NCBI RefSeq assembly: GCF_003020125.1
Contig: NZ_PYFW01000002.1
Coordinates: forward strand, 611,501 to 675,500
DNA length: 64,000 nt
Origin: Bradyrhizobium sp. MOS003
Lineage (GTDB): Bacteria > Pseudomonadota > Alphaproteobacteria > Rhizobiales > Xanthobacteraceae
Reading direction: 5' to 3'
Shown: positions 35,172 through 46,672 of the stretch, piece after piece
Layout of the letters: every line of letters begins with the position of its first letter
How positions within the stretch are numbered: position 1 is the first letter of the stretch
Notes under the pieces: model-generated
The model's input: the letters and a program-made list of their open reading frames with translations, nothing else
The model's database searches: none
Told to the model about the DNA's origin: nothing
Translations under genes and position numbers: made by a program

Positions 35172-37766
35172 TTATCGTACCTCACCTTCGCCGATCAGTG
35201 CGAAAGGTCCCCACATCGCGGGATAGGCGTTACGGGGCGAGGAGGTGTCATCAACAAAGGTTAACATGGCGCGACGCAAGGCTTCGGCACGGCCGATTTT
35301 CGGTTGGTTCTTGAGCAGCTCGAACGTCGATGTGGTGAGGCGGGTGGCGGCTTCCGAATCCACGGCCCAATGCGAGACCAGCAGCGCGCGGGCTCCTGCG
35401 TAGAAGAACGAGCGCGCCAATCCCGACAGCGCTTCGGCGCCGGGCTTGGCGCCGGCGATGGTGTTGCAGGCCGACAGCACCACCCAATCGGCGTTGAGCT
35501 TGAGCTGGGCCACCTCGCTCGCGGTCAGAAGACCGTCGTCGAGCTCCGACGGCCGATCGGGAATCGACAGCGCGAGCGAGGGCTCGCCCAATCCCTTGAC
35601 GTCGCCGGCAACGAGACCGTGGGTCGCAAAGTAGATGATGCCGTATTGAGCAAGCGCTGCACGCTTCAGCGTCGTTTCGCTGGCGTCGCGTCCGAGATGG
35701 ATGTCGGCGTCAGTAGCACCGACGTCTCTTGCCACGGCATTCAGTTCATCGGCGGTATCGGGCAACTGCGGCAGCGCCTGCGCAAGCCGCGCGCGGTCGA
35801 CGCCCGCGCCACGCCAGAAATCGGTATAGGCAACCGTCGCAATGCTGCGCGCCGCAACCTTGCCGCCTGCGGCGCGACGGTCGGCGGGTCCTTCGGCTGC
35901 GGGGTTGAAGACGGGATCGCCGAAGCCGGTCATTGGCTTCACGCCCTGATCCCTGCGGGCGAAGGCGCGCAGGGATTTCAGGGAGATCACCGAGGGCAGC
36001 ACCGAGACGGCCTGACGCCGCAGCAGCCAGGCCGCGTCGCGATAACCTTCGAGCCGGTCCGGGATCGCAGCCTGCGGCTTCTCTGTCACGAGTAGATGAA
36101 ACGGCAAGGCGGTCAGCGCCGCGGACGGCACGACCAGCAGATTGCGCTTGTCCTTTGTCAGCGCCTCGACCGGGCCGAGCAGCGCGACATAGAGCTCGTT
36201 GGCGAGCGCGAGATCGAACAGCCCCGATTTGCCGGAGGCATCGCGGGCCTTGCCGACATCCAGCCCCCTGCGGAACGCCGACACCTTCCGCGCCATCGCG
36301 TCGGCGCCGAGCGAGATCTCCTTCCAGTCGGCGCCGTCGCGCGTGATCGCGATGACATAGCTCTGCTTGTCGACGACGGAGAAGATCACCATCGCCTCGT
36401 CAGCCGACAGCAGCGGCTGGATGTCCTTCACCGCCAGCGGCAGCGGGTTGGAGAGCGAGGCGTAGTCGGGAAACTCGAGCGCGAGCGTCTTCTGCAAGCC
36501 CGCGCGCTCGTTCGCGATCGCGGCGATCCGCGCGCGGCTGCGCTGCTCGGCTGCGACGTCGCGCTGCGCCGATTGCTTCGACACCGCGGCGATGATCGCC
36601 TTGTCGAGCGCCTCGGCCTCGGCCGCGAGATCCTGATCGCGGCGCACCAGCTCGGCGAGCCGGTCGCTGCCGGCGGCCATTCGCACCGCGAGCTTGTTCA
36701 CGGCAGAGGCCGCGGACGATTGCGTGCCGCGCTGGATCGCGGCGAGCCCGTCGTCGAGCGCCTTGTCGCTCGTCAGCAGTGCCTGCTGCCGCGCGGCGAA
36801 CAGAACAGGCAGCACGACACGCAACTGCGCGCGATTGCCGGCAAGCGTCTTCTCCGCGAACGGGAGGGCGTCGGCGGTCCGGCCCGCCACTTGAAGGAAA
36901 TTGGCGAGATTGCCGGTCGAGGTCGCGACATCGGGATGATCGGGTCCGAGCGCACGCTCGCGGATCGACAGCGCGCGGCGATAGAGCGGCTCGGCCTCGG
37001 CATAGCGCTGCTGGTGCTCGTAAAGCCCGGCGAGATTGTTGAGCGAGCGCGCCACGTCGGGATGATCCGCCCCCAGCACCTTTTCGCGGATCGCAAGCGA
37101 GCGCTTGATCGGCGCCTCGGCATCGGCGTCGCGGTTGAGGTCGCGATCGACCTGGCCGATATTGTTCAGGACGGTGGCGACCGCGGGATGCTCGGGCCCG
37201 GCGGCCCTCTGATAGATCGCCAGCGCCCGCTGAAACAGCGGTTCGGCGTCGGCAAAGTGCTCCTGCTTCACGTAGAGCGTGGCGAGGTTGTTCAGAGCAC
37301 GGCCGACATCGGGATGCTCGCGCGACAGGTTCTTTTCGCTGACGGCCAGCGCGCGCTTGAATAGCGGCTCGGCTTCGGAGAAGCGGCTCTGCCGCTGATA
37401 GAGCGCCGCCAGATTATTCAGGAGCGGCGCGATCTCGACGGTGCCCTGACCGGTCCCCTTCTCCATCAACGCAATGGCCCGCTTGTAGAGCGGTTCGGCC
37501 TGATCGTCGTGGCCCTGGTCGGCGTGGATCTGCCCGAGATTGTTGAGCGCGGCGGCAAGATCGCGGTTGTTGCTGGTATTCTCGAGCGAGGTCACCATGG
37601 CCTGGGCCAGCGGCAGTGCCTCGGAATATTTGCCGGCGCTGCGGAGTGCATTGATGCGCGCGCTCTGCGCTGACAGATCGCCCTTCTGGGCGAAGCCCGG
37701 CGCGGCAAACGACGTAGTGATCGCGAGTGCCAGACCCGCAGCCAATGCGAAACGACGACGCGTCAT
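35172..37766 (-). CDS. Secreted TPR-CHAT (caspase-like) protein
   Basis: 864 residues. Signal peptide ([25 protein letters not shown] split at residue 1-27) followed by at least six 42-residue kinesin-light-chain-type TPRs (about 30-330, each with ALNNLA or NNLAxLY and GxxHPDVAxSLNNLA). A helical linker (about 350-470) then leads to a CHAT domain (about 560-864). The expected protease dyad is intact: H716 in IIYFATHG and C767 in [12 protein letters not shown] domains are caspase-related; the signal peptide puts this one in the periplasm. The TPRs probably recognise a partner or substrate, which is unknown. It sits between pckA and hugZ/chvI on the minus strand. Confidence 0.9.
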   Translation of the reverse strand: MTRRRFALAAGLALAITTSFAAPGFAQKGDLSAQSARINALRSAGKYSEALPLAQAMVTSLENTSNNRDLAAALNNLGQIHADQGHDDQAEPLYKRAIALMEKGTGQGTVEIAPLLNNLAALYQRQSRFSEAEPLFKRALAVSEKNLSREHPDVGRALNNLATLYVKQEHFADAEPLFQRALAIYQRAAGPEHPAVATVLNNIGQVDRDLNRDADAEAPIKRSLAIREKVLGADHPDVARSLNNLAGLYEHQQRYAEAEPLYRRALSIRERALGPDHPDVATSTGNLANFLQVAGRTADALPFAEKTLAGNRAQLRVVLPVLFAARQQALLTSDKALDDGLAAIQRGTQSSAASAVNKLAVRMAAGSDRLAELVRRDQDLAAEAEALDKAIIAAVSKQSAQRDVAAEQRSRARIAAIANERAGLQKTLALEFPDYASLSNPLPLAVKDIQPLLSADEAMVIFSVVDKQSYVIAITRDGADWKEISLGADAMARKVSAFRRGLDVGKARDASGKSGLFDLALANELYVALLGPVEALTKDKRNLLVVPSAALTALPFHLLVTEKPQAAIPDRLEGYRDAAWLLRRQAVSVLPSVISLKSLRAFARRDQGVKPMTGFGDPVFNPAAEGPADRRAAGGKVAARSIATVAYTDFWRGAGVDRARLAQALPQLPDTADELNAVARDVGATDADIHLGRDASETTLKRAALAQYGIIYFATHGLVAGDVKGLGEPSLALSIPDRPSELDDGLLTASEVAQLKLNADWVVLSACNTIAGAKPGAEALSGLARSFFYAGARALLVSHWAVDSEAATRLTTSTFELLKNQPKIGRAEALRRAMLTFVDDTSSPRNAYPAMWGPFALIGEGEVR

Positions 37767-37830
37767 GAACCCTTCTCGCTGCGAGCCTTAAGACCTGACC
37801 GTCTTGGGTCGCAGCGATGGGTCGCGGCGT

Positions 37831-38580
37831 TCAATTCTTTGCGTTCTGGTCCACCTTCATGCGCGCTTCGCCAGCCAGACGCACCAGCATCTTGCGCAGC
37901 GATGTGCCGTCCGTCACCCGCTCCGGGAAGTCCAACCGCAGCGCGGTCTGGCCGTCCTGCATGTCGAGGCCTTCCGGATCGCAGCCGGTGCAGCGCCAGT
38001 CACCCGCGGCAGCGCCGAGGAGCTTGGTCGCATAGAGGCCCATGGCGTCGCGATGATCGGCATTCATATGCGCGACAGCTCCCTCCTCCGCCGCCAGTAG
38101 ATCTTCGGCGCCGGTGAGGTCGGTGAGGAACTGCGCGGGCTGGAGGTCGACGATCCGGCCGAAGCCGGCAACCAGATGGGTTCCCGTCGGGCGGATCCGG
38201 AAAAATGAGAAATCCTTAAAAGAAACAAAGGCTTCCGCCGACGGATGCGCATTGAGATACCGCCGCTGGAGCAAATCCTTGTCGGCATCAGCCCGCTCCG
38301 CCCGGCCGGACAGCATGATCCGGGCGCCCTCCAGCGGATCGCCGGCGGCCCGCTCGTCCAGCATCAGCGAGACCCGGCTATCTGCCAGGATGTTCCTCGT
38401 ATGCACAGCAAGGCCCGAGATCAGCAGGATGGGCGAGCCGTCGGGATGGCTGGCCAGATTGACCAGGGAACAATAGGGGTCGCCGCTGCCGGCCATGAGG
38501 GTTGCCAGCGCCGCCTGCCGCGAGCGACGCAGCAGGGATCTGGCCAGCTTTCCGGGGTCGAAATCAGGAGTCGGTTGCAT
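37831..38580 (-). CDS. HugZ-like haem-utilisation / pyridoxamine-phosphate-oxidase-fold protein
   Basis: 249 residues from the ATG at 38580 (an upstream TTG adds nine). The N-terminal split-barrel FMN-binding-type domain has ALATLMAGSGDPYCSLVNLASHPDGSPILLIS. The C-terminal DUF2470-type part has EGAVAHMNADHRDAMGLYATKLLG with the His-x3-DHRDA motif of HugZ/HutZ-like proteins. Related proteins bind or degrade haem; others have no known activity. It is 64 bp upstream of the TPR-CHAT gene on the same strand, so the two may be co-transcribed. It is divergent from chvI. Confidence 0.85.
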   Translation of the reverse strand: MQPTPDFDPGKLARSLLRRSRQAALATLMAGSGDPYCSLVNLASHPDGSPILLISGLAVHTRNILADSRVSLMLDERAAGDPLEGARIMLSGRAERADADKDLLQRRYLNAHPSAEAFVSFKDFSFFRIRPTGTHLVAGFGRIVDLQPAQFLTDLTGAEDLLAAEEGAVAHMNADHRDAMGLYATKLLGAAAGDWRCTGCDPEGLDMQDGQTALRLDFPERVTDGTSLRKMLVRLAGEARMKVDQNAKN

Positions 38581-38820
38581 CGGCTTTCTCGGATCAGGTG
38601 GTTGCAAGGGAGGCCTTTTTTCGGGTAAACGAGGGTCTGGTTATGGGTCGACATGCGGCGAATCTGCCGTGTTTCGTGGAACTTGGTCACACTTCAGCCC
38701 AGCTTGCATTGCTCGGTGACAAGGTTCGAACGCCAATTCGGCACCCATGTATTCGGCGCATCAGTGGATTGCTCGCCGTTTTAAGCCACGACCCAAACGG
38801 ACAGCAGAAAGCAGAGGCTC

Positions 38821-39522
38821 ATGCCCACAATCGCTTTGGTCGACGACGACCGCAACATTCTCACATCCGTCTCGATCGCGCTGGAGGCCGAAGGCTATCG
38901 CATCATGACCTACACCGACGGCGCTTCCGCGCTCGACGGTTTCCGCACCACCCAGCCCGATCTAGCCATCCTCGACATCAAGATGCCGCGCATGGACGGC
39001 ATGGAGACGCTGCGCCGCCTCAGGCAAAAGTCCGACCTGCCGGTGATCTTCCTGACCTCCAAGGACGAAGAGATCGACGAGCTGTTCGGCCTCAAGATGG
39101 GCGCCGACGATTTCATTCGCAAACCGTTCTCGCAGCGCCTGCTGGTCGAGCGCGTCAAGGCGGTGTTGCGCCGCTCGGCGCCGAAGGATCCGACCGTCGC
39201 GCCCAAGGAGAACGACGCCAAGGCGCTCGACCGCGGCCTGCTCCGCATGGATCCGGAACGGCATACCTGCACGTGGAAGAACGAGCCGGTGACGCTGACC
39301 GTCACCGAATTCCTGATCCTGCAGGCGCTGGCGACCCGGCCCGGCGTGGTGAAGAGCCGCAACGCCCTGATGGACGCCGCCTATGACGATCAGGTCTATG
39401 TCGACGACCGCACCATCGACAGCCACATCAAGCGGCTGCGCAAGAAGTTCAAGGTGGTCGACAACGAGTTCGAGATGATCGAGACGCTCTACGGCGTCGG
39501 CTACCGCTTCAAGGAAGCCTGA
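38821..39522 (+). CDS. chvI: Response regulator ChvI (OmpR family)
   Basis: 233 residues. Receiver domain with acidic DDD near residue 8-10, phospho-acceptor D52 in [13 protein letters not shown], and K104-region KPFSQRLL. The OmpR winged helix follows from about 130 ([34 protein letters not shown], ending [10 protein letters not shown]). ChvI is the acid- and envelope-responsive regulator of Rhizobiales, often essential. It precedes chvG by 119 bp and starts the ChvI-ChvG-HprK-EIIA-HPr block. AGAGG is just upstream of the ATG. Confidence 0.95.
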   Translation: MPTIALVDDDRNILTSVSIALEAEGYRIMTYTDGASALDGFRTTQPDLAILDIKMPRMDGMETLRRLRQKSDLPVIFLTSKDEEIDELFGLKMGADDFIRKPFSQRLLVERVKAVLRRSAPKDPTVAPKENDAKALDRGLLRMDPERHTCTWKNEPVTLTVTEFLILQALATRPGVVKSRNALMDAAYDDQVYVDDRTIDSHIKRLRKKFKVVDNEFEMIETLYGVGYRFKEA

Positions 39523-39641
39523 GGGCGCAAGGCTCCTTCACGAAGAACTGAGAGCATCGCCGGTTCTGATTCCATCACGACCGGGATGGCTCTAGGATGC
39601 GGGGACGATTGCCACGAGCTGTCCTAACGCGGGCGTAAGCA

Positions 39642-41438
39642 TTGCTGGACCGAACGCAGCCTGATGAGAACCAGAGCGCCGGGGATATCGCATCCGACGG
39701 CGTTTCCGAGCACGTCGTCGAAGACAAGCCGCGGGGCTTCCGACCGCTGAACTGGCTCAAGCGCGCCGGGCAATTCTTCTTCGCGCTGTCCTTCTCCAGC
39801 CTGACCCGCCGCATTGTCTCGCTCAACCTCGCCGGCCTCGTCGCGCTGGTGGCGAGCATCCTCTATCTGTCGCAATTTCGCGCCGGCTTGATCGACGCGC
39901 GGGCGCAGAGCCTTTTGGTGCAGGCCGAGATCATCGCCGGCGCGATCGCGGCCTCCGCCACGGTGCAGACCAACGCCATCACCATCGATCCCGACCGGCT
40001 GCTCGACCTCAAGCCGGGCGAGACCTATGGCGGCCCGGACGAATATTCGCCGCTGGACTTCCCGATCAATCCGGAGCGCGTGGCGCCGGTGCTGCGCACG
40101 CTGATCTCGCCGACCAAGACGCGCGCGCGCATCTACGATCCGAACGGCAGCTTGCTGCTCGACAGCCGCAACCTCGAAAACGTGCTGCGCCTCGACCTGC
40201 CGCCGCCGGCCGAGAAGCCCGGCTTCGTCGAGCGCGGCATGGTCGCAGTGCGCACCTGGCTGAACCGCGGCGACCTGCCGCTCTATCGCGAGCTCGGCCC
40301 CGAGAACGGCAACGGCTATGCCGAGGTGGGCGATGCGCTCCAGGGCCAGAAGCGCTCGATGGTGCGGGTCAATGCCCGCGGCGAGGTGATCGTCTCGGTC
40401 GCGGTCCCCGTGCTGCGCTCGCGCGCGATCCACGGCGCGCTGATGCTGTCGACCCAGGGCGACGACATCGACCAGATGGTCACTGCCGAACGCCTCGCCA
40501 TCCTGAAAGTCGGCGGCGTCGCGGCCGCCGTCATGATCATGCTGTCGCTGCTGCTCGCGAGCACGATCGCAGGTCCGGTGCGCCGGCTCGCCGACAGCGC
40601 CGAGAGCGTCCGCCGCCGCATCAAGGCCCGCATCGAGATTCCCGATTTCACCCGCCGCCGCGACGAGATTGGCCATCTCTCCGGCGCGCTGCGCGACATG
40701 ACCAGCGCGCTGTACAGCCGGATCGAGGCGATCGAGATGTTCGCCGCCGATGTCGCCCACGAATTGAAGAACCCGCTGACCTCGCTGCGCTCGGCGGTCG
40801 AGACGCTGCCGCTGGCGCGCAACGAGAACAGCCGCGCGCGTCTGCTCGAGGTGATCGAGCACGACGTCAAGCGGCTCGACCGCCTGATCTCCGACATCTC
40901 CGATGCCAGCCGCCTCGATGCCGAATTGCAGCGCCAGGATGCGATCCCGGTCGATTTGCGCCGCCTGCTGACGACGCTGGTGTCCGTCGCCAACGAGACC
41001 AAGCTCGGCCACGACGTCGCGGTCGAGACCCGCTTCGAGGGCCGCAGCCCGACCGACGCCTTCGCCGTGACCGGTCACGATTCACGGCTCGGGCAAGTGG
41101 TCTCCAACCTGCTCTCCAACGCGCAGTCGTTCTCGGAACCCGGCAGCAAGGTGCGCCTCACCTGCCGCCGCGCGCGCGGTGAGATCGAGATCGTGGTCGA
41201 CGACGACGGCCCCGGCATTCGCGACGACGCGGTGGAGCGCATCTTCGAGCGCTTCTACACCGATCGTCCGCATCAGGGTTTTGGCCAGAACTCCGGCCTC
41301 GGCCTGTCGATCTCCAAGCAGATCGTCGACGCCCATGGCGGGCGCATCTGGGCCGAGAACCGCGCAGGCCCGCCGGATGACGAGGGCGTGCCGACGGTCG
41401 CAGGCGCGCGCTTCGTGGTGCGGCTGCCGGCGCTATGA
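39642..41438 (+). CDS. chvG: Sensor histidine kinase ChvG
   Basis: 598 residues from a TTG at 39642, the only early start after an in-frame stop, so the exact N-terminus is unsure. It has two transmembrane segments (LTRRIVSLNLAGLVALVASILYL at about 45-70, AAVMIMLSLLLASTIAG at about 297-315) bracketing a periplasmic stimulus domain, and a HAMP region. HisKA carries H373 in AADVAHELKNPLTSLRSA, and the ATPase domain has the N box (VVSNLLSNAQSF), GPGIRDD and GLGLSISKQI. It phosphorylates ChvI in response to acid or envelope signals; in other Rhizobiales periplasmic ExoR restrains it. Its stop overlaps the hprK start (ATGA). Confidence 0.95.
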   Translation: MLDRTQPDENQSAGDIASDGVSEHVVEDKPRGFRPLNWLKRAGQFFFALSFSSLTRRIVSLNLAGLVALVASILYLSQFRAGLIDARAQSLLVQAEIIAGAIAASATVQTNAITIDPDRLLDLKPGETYGGPDEYSPLDFPINPERVAPVLRTLISPTKTRARIYDPNGSLLLDSRNLENVLRLDLPPPAEKPGFVERGMVAVRTWLNRGDLPLYRELGPENGNGYAEVGDALQGQKRSMVRVNARGEVIVSVAVPVLRSRAIHGALMLSTQGDDIDQMVTAERLAILKVGGVAAAVMIMLSLLLASTIAGPVRRLADSAESVRRRIKARIEIPDFTRRRDEIGHLSGALRDMTSALYSRIEAIEMFAADVAHELKNPLTSLRSAVETLPLARNENSRARLLEVIEHDVKRLDRLISDISDASRLDAELQRQDAIPVDLRRLLTTLVSVANETKLGHDVAVETRFEGRSPTDAFAVTGHDSRLGQVVSNLLSNAQSFSEPGSKVRLTCRRARGEIEIVVDDDGPGIRDDAVERIFERFYTDRPHQGFGQNSGLGLSISKQIVDAHGGRIWAENRAGPPDDEGVPTVAGARFVVRLPAL

Positions 41439-41914
41439 GCCAAGGTCGCCTGAACCAAGGCAGCCTGAACGAAAGCGGGCCCAGCGTTCACGCCTCCGCG
41501 GTCAAGGTCGGACGTCTGGCGGTGCTGATCCGCGGTCCCTCCGGCTCCGGCAAGTCGCGCCTTGCCTTCGATTTGATCATGGCGGGACGCTCGGGCGTGA
41601 TCGAAACGGCCGTTCTGGTCGGGGACGACCGTGTCCATCTGGCGACAGTCGGCGATGAAATTGAGGTCCGCCCCGCGCCGGTATTGGCCGGCCTGATCGA
41701 GATCCGGGGACTCGGGATCCGCCGCTGCGACTTCGTGGAGCATGCGACCGTCGGTCTCGTGGTCGATCTGGATGCCGCCGACGCGGAGCGCCTGCCGCCG
41801 ACCAAATCCCTGAAAATCAGTATTTCCGGTGTCGAATTACCGCGAATCCCGGTTGGCCGCGACTATTCGCCCCTCCCGCTGGTTGTCGCGGCCTTGACCA
41901 CTACCAAGAGTTAA
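41435..41914 (+). CDS. hprK: HPr kinase/phosphorylase, short alphaproteobacterial form
   Basis: 159 residues, only the catalytic domain; the N-terminal domain of Gram-positive HprK is absent, as is usual in this class. P-loop GPSGSGKS at 34-41, then the signature LIEIRGLGIRRCDFVEHATVGLVVDL. It phosphorylates HPr on serine, or reverses this, to couple carbon status to regulation. Its ATG overlaps the chvG stop, so expression is coupled to the two-component system. Confidence 0.95.
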   Translation: MSQGRLNQGSLNESGPSVHASAVKVGRLAVLIRGPSGSGKSRLAFDLIMAGRSGVIETAVLVGDDRVHLATVGDEIEVRPAPVLAGLIEIRGLGIRRCDFVEHATVGLVVDLDAADAERLPPTKSLKISISGVELPRIPVGRDYSPLPLVVAALTTTKS

Positions 41915-42121
41915 CCTTCGACTAACCCTTGAGGCGATTGTTTGAAGGGAAATGGTAACCATATGAACCCCACTATCGCGACCGAATAGACCGGCGCAGC
42001 TCCCCTTATCCATCCGTCTAGATTCAGGGAGATACGCAACATCCCCCCTTGCGCGGGGGCTCTGGATGGTCAAAGTGGCGCGTTCGTGCGGTGCACCAAA
42101 AGCGCCCGCGGGAGTTTTCCG

Positions 42122-42523
42122 ATGATTGGTCTAGTACTTGTGACCCACGGGCGCCTTGCCGACGAATTCAAGGCAGCGCTTGAACATGTCATGGGCCCAC
42201 AAAAGCAAATCGAAGCGATCACGATCGGCGCCGAAGATGATTCCGATCTCTGCCGAAGCGACATCATCGAGGCGGTTAATCGCGTCGATTCCGGCGACGG
42301 CGTTGCGATCCTCACCGACATGTTCGGCGGCACGCCGTCGAACCTCGCAATATCCTGCATGAGCCGGCCCAAGGTCGAGGTGCTGGCGGGCATCAACCTG
42401 CCCATGCTGGTGAAGCTCGCCAAGGTCCGCGAAGAGCGTCCGCTACCCGATGCGATCGCGATGGCCCAGGAAGCGGGCCGCAAATACGTCACCATTGCCA
42501 GCCGCGTGCTCGCCGGCAAATGA
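42122..42523 (+). CDS. PTS EIIA component, mannose family (regulatory type)
   Basis: 133 residues starting at the ATG at 42122. Phospho-acceptor His9 in MIGLVLVTHGRLADEF; typical EIIA-Man features GVAILTDMFGGTPSNLAI and PKVEVLAGINLPMLVKLA. No sugar-specific EIIB/EIIC is present, so this is a regulatory PTS as in other Rhizobiales. The last base of its stop overlaps the HPr start (ATGA, 42520-42523). A GC hairpin (CCCCC/GGGGG, 42043-42059) lies in the 207-bp leader after hprK; its role is unclear. Confidence 0.94.
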   Translation: MIGLVLVTHGRLADEFKAALEHVMGPQKQIEAITIGAEDDSDLCRSDIIEAVNRVDSGDGVAILTDMFGGTPSNLAISCMSRPKVEVLAGINLPMLVKLAKVREERPLPDAIAMAQEAGRKYVTIASRVLAGK

Positions 42524-42837
42524 GCGACGAGGCGCCACAAGCGGGGACAGGCGTGCCCGCGGGCGCGATCTCCAAGGACCTCCTGATCATCAACAAGCGC
42601 GGCCTTCATGCGCGGGCCTCAGCGAAATTCGTCCAGGCGGTCGAGCGCTTCGATGCGCAGGTCTGGGTGACGCGCGGCGGCGAGACCGTCGGCGGCACCT
42701 CGATCATGGGCCTGATGATGCTTGCCGCCGGACCGGGCACCACGATCACCGTGGCCGCCGCCGGCACCGACGCGACAGCCGCGCTCGCGGCCATCACCGA
42801 GCTCGTTGAAAGCAAGTTCAACGAGGAAGGGATTTAG
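42520..42837 (+). CDS. ptsH: Phosphocarrier protein HPr
   Basis: 105 residues. The active-site segment NKRGLHARASAKFVQAVERF has phospho-acceptor His30; the serine-46-type region GGTSIMGLMMLAAGPGTTI is the HprK target. The N-terminus is about 15 residues longer than in E. coli HPr. It relays phosphate from enzyme I (not in the window) to EIIA. The gene overlaps the EIIA stop and ends the operon just before a family A repeat. Confidence 0.95.
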   Translation: MSDEAPQAGTGVPAGAISKDLLIINKRGLHARASAKFVQAVERFDAQVWVTRGGETVGGTSIMGLMMLAAGPGTTITVAAAGTDATAALAAITELVESKFNEEGI

Positions 42838-42860
42838 GTCCCTCGCCAAGTGCTCCGTGC

Positions 42861-42950
42861 CGTAGGGTGGCAAAGCGAAGCGTGCCCACGCGTATCACGA
42901 TTGCCGAAAGATGGCGGGCACGGCGCTAACGCGCCTTTGCCCACCCTACG
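42861..42950. repeat. Palindromic intergenic repeat, family A, copy 3
   Basis: CGTAGGGTGGCAAAGCG at the left end and CGCCTTTGCCCACCCTACG at the right, with inner CGTGCCCACG and GGCGGGCACGG facing each other. Length (90 bp) and plan match the copy at 12833-12922; one G is missing from the left arm. It lies between the convergent HPr and glycosyltransferase genes. Confidence 0.85.
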
Positions 42951-42960
42951 AGACCGTCAT

Positions 42961-44586
42961 TCACTTCCCCGGCGGCGCGATGAAGACGTTCCAGCTCATC
43001 GCCGGGCCGGGCTTGCCGTGGGTGAAGCGGCGCGTGGTCATGACGATGCGCTCGGCGTTCGGCGCGACCTCCGAAACCCATTTCTCGAATTTGGGCAGGC
43101 GCTCGTCGGTCGCATCGAACACGGCGATGAAGCCGTATCTTTTGGCGTCGTCGAGCGAGGTCAGCCCGGACCCCCAGGCCTCGTTCGGCGTGAACGCGGC
43201 CGGATGATCCGGGCTGTAGAACACCATCGGCTGGATCGTCTCCATCGTCCCCGCAACGACCGCCCAGCGCGAGGCGAAGCGCGCGTGCCAGGCCTGGGTC
43301 AGCTCGCGTGCGAGCTCGGAGCGCGCGCCATAGGTCGCCGTGTTGCCGGCATTGGCCGTCATCTCGCGCGCGGCGATCCAGGGCGAGGCGGCGAGCGTGG
43401 CAACGCTGAGCACGAGCCAGATCGCGGCGATGTTGAACAGCGCCGCGCCCTGCACCCGCAACGTGGGAATCGCGACCAGCGCGAGCGGCACCAGGAAGAA
43501 CAGCGAGATGCCCCAATCGGTCTTCAGGTAGACGCCGAAGACCAGCGCGCCGAGCGGGGGGCCGAGTGCGACGATGATCTGGATCATCCACACGTTCAGC
43601 GCCTGCGAGACGTTGACGCCCGGATTGGCGCCGCGCGCCCAGGCGCGCGTGACGATGCGCAGGGGTGCGCGCAGCAGCAATGTGAACCACGGCGGCACCA
43701 GCGCCATCGCCAGCGCGGCGAGCGCCACCGGCAGCGCCAGAAGTCCGGCATTGTGCAGCATGTAGCCGGTGACGAGCTGATGCACCTGGCCGGTGTCCGC
43801 GAGGCTGTAGGTGTCGCCGGCATAGGTCAGCGGCACGAAATGCGCATCCGCCAGCCAGACCACGTGCGGGATCATCGCCACGACCATCGTCGCAATCGCG
43901 ACCCACGGCGCCGGCGAACCCAAAAATCTCATCCGCTCCGGATGGAGCAGCGCGGCAAGCCCGATGGCGCCGATCATGGTCAGCACCCAATATTTGGTCA
44001 TCAGCGCCAGCGCGCCGGCAAGCCCGAGCAGGAGTCCGGACTGCCAGCTGCGCTTCTCGAACGCGTTGAGATAAGCGAGCACCAGCAGCGGGAGCGTGAC
44101 CAGCTGGAGCAGATCCGGGTTGTACTTGAAGCCCTTGAAATTGAAGATTGGGTAGAGCGCGGCCATCACCACGACCAGGAACGCGCGCCGCGCATCCACC
44201 ACGCGCATCGCGACGAGCCAGCAGATCACCATGCCGGCGCTGACCGTAGTCATCGCCAGCGCATAGGTCGCCCAGTCCGCGGCCGGAAACGCCGTGAACC
44301 AGAGCCCGGCGACCCAGCCCGACAGCGGCGGATGCTTGCCGTAGCCCCAGAGGAATTTCTGGCCCCAGCCATAGGCTTCCGCAACGTCCATGTGAACGTC
44401 CTGCGCTGCCTTGAGATTGATCAGGATGAAGGTCCAGAGCACCGCGTGCAGGATGGCGAGTTGGATCACCAGCCACAATCTCGCCTCGGGGCGGACCGCG
44501 CAGGCAACCAGCCAAGCCCGGAAGCGGCCAAAGCTCAGGCGGGCCTTCGTGCGGGTTCTGGCGGCGGTCAAAGCAGTGGTCGACAT
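42961..44586 (-). CDS. GT39-family membrane glycosyltransferase (ArnT/PMT type)
   Basis: 541 residues with about ten to twelve transmembrane helices and a C-terminal soluble tail. The first loop carries VAEAYGWGQKFLWGYGKHPP, the acidic catalytic-loop region of GT-C enzymes using polyprenyl-phosphate sugars, and there is a second hydrophobic core LLVLAYLNAFEKRSW. It probably transfers a sugar to lipid A, a glycolipid or a protein on the periplasmic face; acceptor unknown. It stands alone, divergent from lepA with a 114-bp gap. Confidence 0.85.
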   Translation of the reverse strand: MSTTALTAARTRTKARLSFGRFRAWLVACAVRPEARLWLVIQLAILHAVLWTFILINLKAAQDVHMDVAEAYGWGQKFLWGYGKHPPLSGWVAGLWFTAFPAADWATYALAMTTVSAGMVICWLVAMRVVDARRAFLVVVMAALYPIFNFKGFKYNPDLLQLVTLPLLVLAYLNAFEKRSWQSGLLLGLAGALALMTKYWVLTMIGAIGLAALLHPERMRFLGSPAPWVAIATMVVAMIPHVVWLADAHFVPLTYAGDTYSLADTGQVHQLVTGYMLHNAGLLALPVALAALAMALVPPWFTLLLRAPLRIVTRAWARGANPGVNVSQALNVWMIQIIVALGPPLGALVFGVYLKTDWGISLFFLVPLALVAIPTLRVQGAALFNIAAIWLVLSVATLAASPWIAAREMTANAGNTATYGARSELARELTQAWHARFASRWAVVAGTMETIQPMVFYSPDHPAAFTPNEAWGSGLTSLDDAKRYGFIAVFDATDERLPKFEKWVSEVAPNAERIVMTTRRFTHGKPGPAMSWNVFIAPPGK

Positions 44587-44700
44587 GGGCGCTTGCCTAG
44601 CGCGTTTTGGGCATTCGTGGAATCAGCTTGGCGTGAAGAAAGGCCCTGAAATTACAGCAATATGGTTGCCGCACGGGGATGTGAGTGGTATCCCGCGCCC

Positions 44701-46512
<1,812 letters not shown>

Positions 46513-46541
46513 GGCAGGGCCTTCGATCGACAATCACCATC

Positions 46542-46616
46542 ATGCCCGGGCTCGTCCCGGGCATTCACGTTTTGGGGCTTGTCGGAGACGTGGATGGCCG
46601 GGTCAAGCCCGGCCAT
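46542..46616. repeat. Double-hairpin intergenic repeat, family D
   Basis: Two perfect 9-bp hairpins in tandem: ATGCCCGGG-N5-CCCGGGCAT (46542-46564) and ATGGCCGGG-N5-CCCGGCCAT (46594-46616). The arms are related to each other. The pair starts 30 bp after the lepA stop and may act as terminator or mRNA-stabilising structure. It does not match families A, B, C or F. Confidence 0.8.
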
Positions 46617-46672
46617 GACGATGAAGCTGGATGGGTCCTGTCCGACCTGCTAGCCGCGGCCAAAGCAAAAAT

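Noticed and set aside
42043-42059. GC hairpin CCCCC/GGGGG between hprK and EIIA as terminator
   Set aside because: Short, no U-tract, and the genes on both sides normally form one operon.
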